Shown piece after piece: positions 22,870-31,710 of a stretch of 60,000 bases of DNA. A program made the position numbers and the translations under genes. Each line of letters begins with the position of its first letter. Position 1 is the stretch's first letter. Below the pieces are notes generated by a model. That model ran no database searches, was not told the origin of the DNA, and saw nothing but the letters and a program-made list of their open reading frames with translations. Origin of the DNA: Takakia lepidozioides (Eukaryota; Streptophyta; Takakiopsida; Takakiales; Takakiaceae); NCBI GenBank assembly GCA_030704615.1, contig CM060732.1, forward strand, positions 67,005,053 to 67,065,052. Direction: 5' to 3'.

Positions 22870-23480
22870 AAAATAAAAAACAGTGTTGTCTGGTATGTGC
22901 CGACGCATATGAGGGCCACTGTCCCCCGTTTTGTAAAACAAAAACTTAAAAAGAATTAGAAATTTAACGAAAATTTAATAATAATAATTTTTTTTATAAA
23001 CATTGTTGTCTGATATGCGCCAGCGGGCCACTGTTCCCTGTTTTATTAAAAATACTAAAAATATTTAAATAATTTTTTGTTTCTTAAGGAAAAAACACTG
23101 TTGTCCGGTATGCGCGGGCGCATACAAGGGCCACTGTTTTACAAAAATTAAAAATAAATAATAAATAATAAATAATAAAAAAGTTAATGTTTTTAATTTA
23201 AAAAAACATTGTTGTCTGATACGGTATGTGCCGGCGCATATGAGGGACACTGTCCCCTGTTTTGTAAAACAAAAATTTAATTTTTATTTTTATTTTTTAA
23301 ACTGTTTTTTGGTATGCGCCGGCACATACGAAATATGAGAGCCACTGTCCCCCATTTTGTAAAAACATTAAAATTTTAAAAAAAATAAAAAAAAATAAAA
23401 CAAAAAAACATTGTTGTTTGGTATGCGCCGGCACATACGAAATATGAGGGCCATTGTCCCTTGTTTTGCGAGGAACTAAA
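22870..23480 (+). repeat. Palindrome-bearing repeat array, right part
   Basis: About six more units of the array seen at 9870-10510, near 22892, 23012, 23107, 23224, 23313 and 23420. Variants include GGTATGTGCCGACGCATATG and GGTATGCGCCGGCACATACG, each followed by GGCCACTGTCCCC-like sequence and TTTTGTAAAA, then A/T-rich filler. Element B plus about 200-250 bp of unrelated flank separates the two parts. Confidence 0.8.
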
Positions 23481-23499
23481 AAAAATTAAAAAAATTAAA

Positions 23500-24184
23500 A
23501 AAAAATAAAAAACCTTGAGGAAACTGTTCTGAAATTCATTTGTGCTGATGATAGTCTGTTGCACAGAAGCTCCACGACTTTGCCTTCCTGCTAACTCCAT
23601 CCAATCCTCTCAAACAATCAACTTCTAAAGACACTGCCCACTCCACCCCTCTAGCGTCCGCCATCATCCCTCCCTCCTTGTCTGTCCACCTCCTTGCCTA
23701 TACTGGATTCTTTCCCTCTATGATTGCATATGCATTATTGGGTGCGTGCATGTGGCGGGATTGCATATGTACGTACACACACGACGTAGCCACATTCATC
23801 TACGTAGAGATCTATGCATCCATATCCACTATTTCATCCCGGATATCCCGGATAATGTTCCATTCAAACACAACGACATTCAGCCATTTCCTAGCATACA
23901 AGGACTTGGTATGTAAACCACATCTAAATGGATGAAACAAATGGATGGAATGGATATAACATATGTCATCTGCAATGACTGAAAAGGGTTAATCAATCCG
24001 CCGAAATAGGCGCCTCTCGCGGACATAGGCCCTACAAGTTCGGAACTTCATGCTGACGTGGCATGAGTTCTGCTGGGCTTACGGGCTCCTGGGCTCACAG
24101 GCTCATGCCTCCAGGCTCACGGAATAGCAACACTGATCTTAGAGCAAGGGGGGGAGTTCTTGGGGAGTATTTAGGAGGACCTGG
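23500..24184. other. Intergenic, no gene recognised
   Basis: No conserved frame. The stretch 24001-24130 contains a GC-rich block with repeated GGGCTCACAGGCTCATGCC-like words that loosely resembles GTGAGC-rich blocks near 3590 and 9720; these may be ends of an unidentified non-autonomous element. Confidence 0.3.
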
Positions 24185-24358
24185 TGTGACACTCTAGATG
24201 GGGACATGGGCCTGCAGTGCTGAGAACAAAGCAGTTAGTTGGTCTTGGTAAACATTCCCTAGTAAGTGGCAAGTAGAGGACTTTAGGTTGGGTGGTGAAC
24301 TTGCTTATTTAGTGTTAGTGTGGACACCTGTTTACTATAATAAGACAGGACTGTAACA
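24185..24358 (+). repeat. Probable short LTR of element E
   Basis: Runs from TGTGACACTC to CTGTAACA, directly before a consensus primer binding site. At about 174 bp it is short for an LTR. I found no second copy in the window, so the left boundary is a guess based on the TG terminus. Confidence 0.5.
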
Positions 24359-24360
24359 TT

Positions 24361-24372
24361 TGGTATCAGAGC
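24361..24372 (+). promoter_or_regulatory. Primer binding site of element E
   Basis: TGGTATCAGAGC, the initiator tRNA-Met complement, two bases after the presumed LTR. The sequence matches the PBS of elements A and C although the flanking sequence is unrelated. Confidence 0.75.
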
Positions 24373-24401
24373 AAGGTTAGTGGTGGTTGGAGCCTTGGAG
24401 G

Positions 24402-24640
24402 ATGGAAAATCCAAAAGGTGAGGCACCAGAGAATTCAGGGGGTGAGGCACCAGGAATCAGACCTGAATTCAGTCTACCCCCACCATTGTTGTTTTCAACA
24501 AATTCACCAGGAATTTATGAGGGTTTATGCTGAAATGCAGCGAATCAGCCAAGCTATAGGGCTCGAAAGACAAGCTGGTCAGGCAGAATCAGTGGGTTTT
24601 CATATCTTAAATGAGGCAATAACCAAAACTCTCTCCTGTA
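24402..24640 (+). pseudogene. Element E gag start, frameshifted
   Basis: An ATG at 24402 opens MENPKGEAPENSGGEAPG and runs 42 codons to a TGA. From about 24505 a different frame reads FQQIHQEFMRVYAEMQRISQ, which looks like the helical start of a gag protein. The element then fades out with no RT or second LTR, so this is a 5' fragment. Confidence 0.5.
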
Positions 24641-24659
24641 GTATCTCTCCTATATGCCT

Positions 24660-25390
24660 GGATTTCTTTCAAGCTTTAATGCACCATTGGCTATACTAGA
24701 AGGCTCCGTTACCATATAACCATATGGCAAACAGGTCTGAAAAGTTGTTCTTGGTGTAAGTTTGATCCACAAGATATCCTTAGGAATCCAATTCTTTACT
24801 AGTACAAGCTCTTCATGCATATAAGTAAAAACATTCACTTTCCGTTCCTCCCTTTTACAAAAAAACAAACAGATGGGGGAGGCCTTGTGTTGGGCTTAGG
24901 GACGCCGAGGCGTCGCAGCTAGCCACCCCCGAACGTCGCACAGAAGAAAAACCCGTCGCACGGGGGGGGTCTGGCTTTGCCACTGCGTTGCTGCTAGCCA
25001 CGCCTGGTCGTGGCTAGTTGCGACCCCCATCCGTGGCAAGCCTAAAAAACCCGTCGCAAGGGCGCTGGCCCAAGCGACGCCCTGGGGTGGCAATGCGGGT
25101 GGTGGGGGGGTTCATTTTGGGAGGTGAATTGGGGATGATTTAAGGGTTTTTTCCCTGGTTTCTTTCTTGGGTGTTGGAATACATTAGAGCTTCCATTGCT
25201 CTGATTTAACATGTACTCAATTTGCTTATTGCGTTGGTTCAAGCAAGCATGAATCGAGGGTGAGGTCGTGCGACACATGAATAAGATGAAAGATGGAAAT
25301 ATATGTACAAATGGAAATATATTTACAAGCAAGGAGCTGAATTCTTTGCTCACAAGGGTTCAATAGACTGACCCTGGGACCTACACGGAC
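24660..25390. other. GC-rich block with repeated CGTCGCA words
   Basis: No gene recognised. Between about 24890 and 25090 the words AAACCCGTCGCA (near 24949 and 25048) and related GCGACG/CGTCGC words recur in both orientations. Such subterminal repeats are typical of CACTA-type elements and might be the end of an element carrying gene F. No CACTA terminus was found. Confidence 0.3.
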
Positions 25391-25395
25391 TAGGA

Positions 25396-26936
25396 CTACT
25401 CATCATTATCCTCATCCTCATCGTCAGAGGAGGAGTCATAGCTATCCGATGAGCCTAATGACTCCGCGCCCTTCGCCTGAGCACATAAACCAGGTGGCGT
25501 TCCCCTAACTCCCACAGAGCTCTCATCCAATCCCTGGCCATGACCCCCCCCCCCCCCCCCCCCCCTCAGCCATACTAGTGCCTTGTAGTGCACTCATCCC
25601 CTCCGTCTTGGTCATGAGGGATTGCCAACCATGCTCCTTGGCGTAGTCGTACTCTACCGGAGATGACAACCTCTCAAACGTGGTTTCCTACACATGCCAC
25701 AAATTAAAGTCAGTTTCTCACGATGATGGAGCCAGAAAGAAGACATAACAAAATATATATGGAAGTATGACTTACAAATCGGAGGATAAAACCCCTCGAT
25801 CCGCCGGGGCCCCACTTGTGTGTGGATTCGTGCTTCTCAAGGCGGATTGTTGTTGCTTCGCGTGCCCTCTGAAACTTATCCTTGTTTGTCGCATCATTGA
25901 ATTACACACATACGTTGCATCGAATCCACCTCATTAATGCACATGCAACAAATGGAAGGTGAAATGATTCAAGGATCTGCCAACCTGTGAAATTCCAAAA
26001 GATGGTTTGGGTGTGACCCCCTTTTCCATTGCCCTCCGAATCCTTTGTCTGGCACGGTACCTCTTGTTCTTCAAGTTCTGCCCCACCATCTCCATCACCC
26101 TTGTCTCACTCCAATTACCCGAAAACCGGCGGTCTAACTCACGGGCATACTTGCGCTTCTGGCTATAGTGCTGGTCACCCCACTCGATGTGCCAAGGGAA
26201 CCACGCCACTGCGAGTTCAAAGGCTGGCCCCCTCATAGCCGCCCAAAACGCACCGCACGGGTCACCATGCTTATTGACCTCCACCGGTGGCACAACGATC
26301 TTTGCCAAGGCCACCTCCTTTATCCCCCGGGATTTCTTCTTCTTCCCACCCTCTCCATTCTTTGCAGGCTCCTTCTCCACCTCCTTTGTTACCCCACTGC
26401 CCTCCCCCTCACGCACACCCACCCCGTCGTCTCCATGAGACTTATTCCTCTTCTTCTTTTCCTTCCCCTTCTCCACGACTACCTCCTTCCCCTTCCCAGC
26501 TACTTCCTCTCTCTCCTTCTCCTTCTCCCTCCTCTCTCTCTTCTCGGCAGCCCCTTCATTGATGGTAAAAGGGACCTCGGGAGGTCAAGGCCTCTTCTTC
26601 TTACCTTTGGTGTTAGGGTCCTTCATCAACACCATGTGCTCTGCCTCATTGGCAACCCCACGAGAGTGCACCCAACCGGCCAAGAATGTCTTTGCCTCCT
26701 GAGGACAAATACCCCCCCCTCCCCAAATTCAAAAAAGAAACAAACAAGAAAGAAATACATACATGCAAAGGAAATGACAAAACATGGAATGGGCAAGGTG
26801 TCCCCGCTGTCGGAAGTCCCCGCGCTATCCCCTCCCGGAGCGCCGCTTGAAGTAGGTTCCAGATGTCAACCATAGCCGGCGGCGGCGCCCCGTTCAAGCC
26901 CTTCTTTGCTGACCGCTCAGGCTGAGGGGGCGGCAT
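25396..26936 (-). CDS. Unrecognised multi-exon gene F, transposon accessory-like
   Basis: Probable exons on the minus strand: 26936-26763 (donor GTATGT), 26698-25985 (donor GTTGGC), an exon ending at 25776 (donor GTAAGT) and 25687-25396 (stop TAG). The second segment holds FWAAMRGPAFELAVAWFPWH and ARELDRRFSGNWSETRVMEM; the third reads DKFQRAREATTIRLEKHEST. The pattern of a basic domain followed by an H...G motif recalls the plant En/Spm-type accessory family (PF03004), but this is resemblance only. The large exon has a TGA near 26586 unless a further intron starts at the GTAAGA beside it. The last exon contains a 22-C run read as poly-glycine and an acidic Ser/Asp tail. Confidence 0.45.
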
Positions 26937-26939
26937 CGC

Positions 26940-27478
26940 TGATCAGCTAAGCCGCTCCAAACCGGCCCGTAGCCCCCCCCCCCCCCCCCCCGAGGCCCTT
27001 CAACCTGACCTTGGGCCTTGGCAAGTGCGGCCTTCACTACGGAGGAAGGGGTCTGTATAGGGGTGACATCCAAAAGTTACCCGAACGGGTGCTGCTCTTA
27101 GCTCCGCCCCACTAGAGAGGGTGCAAGAAAAATTAAAAAAAGGTGGGGGGGAGTGACTGTGCAGCTCCCCCCCCAACCATTTTTGTTTTTGTTTGCTCGT
27201 CTCGCCCTTTCCCTCCCTCTCTCTCCCTCTCTTTTGTCACTCCCCACAAAAAAACAAAAATCAGAGAGGAAAGATATTTATGTCATGTCAAGACATGGAC
27301 AAGACCCACTAGGGTCATTGTCAATTAAAGACATAACCAGAATAGGGCACCATCTAACATTTCCATTCTTGTCATAGCTTCCCATGAATTAACAACACCC
27401 AATCATTCATGATAAAAGAGGGTGGGATGGCGGGGTTTGTTCATGTACAGGTCATGACAACAAGACAAGCATATAAGC
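26940..27478. other. Low-complexity stretch, no gene
   Basis: Contains a 19-C homopolymer at 26973-26991 and C/T-rich tracts (27165-27245). No conserved frame on either strand. It ends at the truncated 3' side of element D. Confidence 0.5.
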
Positions 27479-27480
27479 AT

Positions 27481-27618
27481 GGGAACTATCACAATGGGTG
27501 ATAGCCAAGTTGTATACTCTATCGGGTATATGAACTTAGCCTCAGCCAGCTTCTTAATCTCCTCCCCAACCTTCTGTGCATGGTTGGGATTCATCATGTA
27601 CCTTTGCCTGTTTGATGG
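27481..27618 (-). pseudogene. Element D reverse transcriptase, N-terminal stub
   Basis: Reads MNPNHAQKVGEEIKKLAEAK and FIYPIEYTTWLSPIVIVP, the conserved entry into the RT domain of one group of plant Ty3 elements. The frame then runs into unrelated sequence at about 27480. Upstream it joins the linker at 28441 once the MITE is disregarded. Confidence 0.82.
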
Positions 27619-27626
27619 GTACTTAC

Positions 27627-28440
27627 CAGTGTTGGCCGGTTATAAGAATTTTACATATCCGCCGGTTAAGGTTACTTCAATATTTTTGGGATGGACACAC
27701 TCCATGGTTATGTATAAGGATAATTTTTTTATTTTAATATATCCACCGGTTATCTATTCTACAAAATTCTTCAAATTTTGACGGTTATGAATAGGACGGT
27801 TAGAGGTGTCCTAAAATTGGCGGATATATATGCAATTGGCGGTTACATATAATATATTGAATGGGCACTTGTATTTCTTAATGATTTTTGTTAAAAATAA
27901 TCAATTCCCACATGACATCCAAATGAACCTTTAATAAAGATGAGTAATAGATAGATAATGCTACAATGCTCCAAGTACATGAGACATTTATCCACAATGA
28001 CAAATAAAATGACTAGAGTAAGAAAGGAAGAAAGTCAAAGAGGGAAGTTGGCTAACATTTAACATAGCAATAAGTTATACATATTGAGCGCACCTCTTGC
28101 AAAAGTTGCCAATACTGAGGCATGCAAGCAATCAATGCAACTGCGTTGTGTGAGGAAGAAGGCAATCATGGCAATCAATGCAGTTGCGTTGTGTGAGGAG
28201 AAACGTGTCCTATACTGTAACCACTCTAGGGGTGGTCAAAACGCCTTACTAATTTGGGTATACAGTGTAGTGCTAACCTTAATATAGGGTACATATACAT
28301 ATACATACTCACCTCCCAACCGTCGGTTATCTATTTGCTCTGTTTTGTAAAAATACCCTCTATGCGGTTATGTATACCTACTAACCGGGGTGGTAACCGA
28401 CTCACTAACCGGGGTAAAGTGCTATATCCGGCCAACACTG
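27627..28440. mobile_element. hAT-type MITE, 814 bp, inserted in element D
   Basis: Inverted termini of 13 bp, CAGTGTTGGCCGG at the left and its exact complement at the right. An 8-bp target duplication has one mismatch (GTACTTAC 27619-27626, GTACTGAC 28441-28448). The CAGTG terminus and 8-bp TSD fit the hAT superfamily. Internally there are many CCGGTTA words in both orientations, typical hAT subterminal repeats, and no transposase. Non-autonomous. Confidence 0.88.
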
Positions 28441-29149
28441 GTACTGACCCTGGTTCTAGTTCAATCTTATGCTGACAGATCTCAGGTGGTATCCCTTTCA
28501 GATCTTCATAGCTCCAAGCAAATACATCTTTGTATTTGATAATCAGGTTCCTAGCTTCCTCAAAGAATTATGGCTCCAAGTCAGCCCCAACTTTCACCAT
28601 TCTTGGTTCCTCCTCAATTCCCACATTCACTTCTCACACCTGCTCTCCAACTATGATTGTCCATCCAGCCATTACTTCATCCTGTAAACTCACAGTGGTT
28701 GGTTCCTCTAGGGTTTCTATTTCTCCATCTCTTTCTTCATAGAAATGTGGTGGATAACTGCTTGTTTCCCCTTCAATTGGTGTTGCTGTTACTGCACCAC
28801 AACATATACCTCTAAAGCAACTCAGGCCTCCCAGTTGCATTTCTGTAGCCTGCTCCCACTCTGGGTGTGCAGCAAACAACGTACCTTCCTGTTCTTCATC
28901 AAGTCCTCCCCTCCAGTCATATTCTCTGATTCCTCGAGGTCTTTTGGTAGCAGGTAGCCTACTAGATTTCTTAGTGGTGACCTGTATCTTGTGCTTCCCA
29001 TCATGCACAGTCAGTAACTGGGAATTCTAGTCATGGAATACCCTGGCCTATTTCAGCCATGGTCGACCCAACAATAAGGAATAAGCTTCCATGACATCAT
29101 CCATTTTCAACACAGTCACTGTGATCTTAAAGATCATCTTCTAAATCTG
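28441..29149 (-). pseudogene. Element D protease end and RT linker
   Basis: On the minus strand from 29149 downward: DDVMEAYSLLLGRPWL (the conserved end of the protease), then VHDGKHKIQVTTKKSSR, a long acidic linker, and LIIKYKDVFAWSYEDLKGIP followed by QHKIELEPGS, the motif just before RT. Several stops interrupt it. It is the continuation of 36100-36680 across element C. Confidence 0.82.
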
Positions 29150-29877
29150 TGTCGCGGCCCTTTGCCTTGAGGGCAGGGGGGTCGGGACGCAAAGGGGCTG
29201 CCCCTGTGGTGGGGGCGGTGGCAGCAATAGGTACGGGGGGCTGAAGCACCCTTGAGTGCCCAAGGCACTCAAGGAGGCGGAGGCACTCACTAGGTGGAGC
29301 CCCGCACACCGGGTTGCGGTGGAGGTGGCTCCACAAGGGGGTGGTGGTAACTTAGTGGGGCTTAGTGGGGATGGCATAGGACTCACCATAGGGCGGAGAC
29401 CTGGTGGTGGGAGTCGTGGGGAGTCTTGGGACTCACCACGGTCCAATGGGGCCGTGGTGGGTGGGCCAAGACTCACCGCGACTCATCACCGGGAATCGAG
29501 GGTCTTCGTGGTGGTTCGCCATAAAATGGCATGGTTGTTTGTGAAACCCCCGCGGATAGTCACAGAAGTATATATAGGGAGTAGTAACCCCGAGAACGGT
29601 GCAAGCTCGTTGGTGACCAAAAACTAGTGAGCAAGCGAGCGAGCCGGAAAGCGACCAAGGAGTGGGGAGCTATTCCGGACTGCCATCTACAAAAAGGAAT
29701 TTCCACTAGGCCCAAATCGGTGGAGGGTCTGTTGGGGAAAGAAAGGGGGACCGTTATGTCCCGGTGAGCAGCCGAAGCTCCGAGTTGGCCCGGCGGCCAG
29801 GTTGGGAGTTAGGCGCGCGCATCAAAGCGAGTAACTATGACTTGAAGGGGGAGCTTACCGAAGTGAGGTGCGCGACA
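29150..29877 (+). repeat. Element C 5' LTR
   Basis: 728 bp, TGTCGCGG to GCGCGACA. Contains a perfect hairpin, CCTTGAGTGCC and GGCACTCAAGG around a 3-nt loop, near 29250-29275, and a TATATATAG box near 29568. Confidence 0.93.
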
Positions 29878-29879
29878 CT

Positions 29880-29891
29880 TGGTATCAGAGC
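29880..29891 (+). promoter_or_regulatory. Primer binding site of element C
   Basis: TGGTATCAGAGC, initiator tRNA-Met complement, two bases after the 5' LTR. Confidence 0.9.
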
Positions 29892-29932
29892 CTAGAATTC
29901 AGTACGCGATCGTCCTTGGGATCGGCCTCATC

Positions 29933-30321
29933 ATGGGGTCGGGCCAGCCAAAGCGAAAGCGGAACGGCCTGAAAGATGATGATCCTGGTGGGCCCGATGG
30001 GAGCGACGTGTCACCGAAGCGGCCATTTGAGGAAGCGATGCATGCTTTTGAAAACGAGGCCGCTCAAGAACGGGAGGAATCTGAGGAGTCGGAGCCCGAG
30101 GAATTCCTAAGAGCTCCGACAGACCAACAGATGCCCCCATGCCAGCAACCTTTTGGGAAGGGTTGTTGGCACAGTTTGGCGGGACGTTGAAAGACGTGTT
30201 GAAGGCGGCTAATGCTACTTCCACTAAGGCAAAGTTTAAGGTGAAGCCTAAGGATCCCGACACCTTCGAGGGCGTCCGAAATCGAAAGGCACTCAACACC
30301 TGGCTCTTGGAGCTAAAGTAG
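29933..30321 (+). pseudogene. Element C gag N-terminal part, frameshift and stop
   Basis: Opens MGSGQPKRKRNGL as in element A. Near 30135 a one-base loss shifts the frame, which resumes at MPATFWEGLLAQFGGTLKDV. A TAG at 30319-30321 replaces the glutamine codon found in A just before YFRAAKLSDEDR. Confidence 0.87.
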
Positions 30322-30339
30322 TACTTCCGGGCGGCCAAG

Positions 30340-31710
30340 TTGAGTGACGAGGATCGGGTGGAAGTGGCTCCCACCTATTTAAGGGGCTATGCTCAACAAT
30401 GGTGGCAGAAACGCCTTCACGACCGAGGTCCAAACCCAGAAACCTTGGACTGGAGTGGGTTCAAGGAACTGATGAAGAGACAGTTTGTGCCCCTCAACGC
30501 GTCCTGGCTCGCCCGGGACAAGATGAGGAATTTGAAGCAAACATATGACATTCGGGGATATGTTCAGGCTTTCAATGTGTTGTTGCTCGAAGTCGCGGAC
30601 ATGGCAAAACCAGAAATGGTCTTCAACTTTGTGGTGGGATTGGCCCCATGGGCCAGGCGGAAGTTGGAGGAGAAGCCACCTAAGACTTTGAACGAGGCAA
30701 TTGAGAGGGCTGAATGCTTCTCGGATGTCCCTAGGGGCGAAAGACAAGGCCGTACGGAGTTGAACCACAAGAAGACCCGGCGGGAGGGTGACTCCCTCCG
30801 ACCGGAAAAGAAGTGGGATAGGCCACGCGGCGACAATAACACATGGAAATCGAAAGGAGGGCCCTCACACGTCAAGACGGCACCCGGTGCCCCGAAAAAA
30901 AAACCAGGTGCGGCGGCTTATGGCGGGCAGAAGGCGACCTTCGATGGAGTGTGCTTTAATTGCGGGGAACCCGGGCATATGGCAGAAAAGTGCGCGAAAC
31001 CCCGACAATTGAACATGACTCGGGCAACCACAGAGTTGTCCGAGGATTCCATTAGCCGCTTGGTGGAGGCAGTGGTCGCCAAGACTTGCAAGGTAGGCAA
31101 CTACTCTTTTGAGTTATATCAGGAAACTGGCGCCTTGCGTAAAGGGAGTCACTTAATGTTTGTGAGTGGGATAATCTCCGGAACTAACGTGTCGTTGTTG
31201 GTGAACACAGGAGCGTCGCACTCTTTCATGACGTCGGCAACGGCACGAAAGCTGGGACTCCTGACAAGTGATGTGGGGGGCTCTATTGAGGTGCGTTCTG
31301 TCAAAGGAGAACCACAATTGGCGACGAGGTTGGCGTTCGATGTTCCTCTTCAACTGGGGAGTTGGGAGGGACGTGAGAACTTCACCATTTGCGAGATCGA
31401 CGGAGTGGATCTCATTTTGGGGATGACATTTTTGAGCAGATCCGGAGCGGTCATAGATGGCCGCAAGAGAGTAGTTACGATGCCGTGTGGGAATGGTGGC
31501 GAAGTTTTACGAGTGTCGAAAACGCCCAACCCCGTGGAAGGGCGAATAAACTTTCTGTCAGCAAGGGAGTGGGCCGTGGAGGAGTCACACGAGCCCCAGT
31601 TTTTGCTTTATGTAAGACAAGTGAAGGAGAAGGCGATAGGGAGCCGAGCCCAGATTGGATCAAGGGGATTTTGGAGAAATACACCATGTATGTTAATGCC
31701 TGAGGACTGA
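30340..31710 (+). pseudogene. Element C gag C-terminus, zinc knuckle and protease
   Basis: A 456-codon open frame. Order: capsid C-terminus (RGYAQQWWQKRLHDRGPN, FNFVVGLAPWARRKL), basic linker, CCHC knuckle CFNCGEPGHMAEKC at about residues 205-218, then a retropepsin-type protease (VSGIISGTNVSLLVNTGASH, SIEVRSVKGEP, CEIDGVDLILGMTFLSRSG). The catalytic Asp-Thr-Gly is Asn-Thr-Gly (codon AAC at 31204-31206), so the protease should be inactive. The frame runs towards the RT but breaks at about 31690. Confidence 0.88.

Noticed and set aside
26168-26875. Plus-strand Pro/Leu-rich frames opposite gene F
   Set aside because: Complement of the Lys/Glu/Gly-rich exon; the minus strand has the splice sites and plausible domains.
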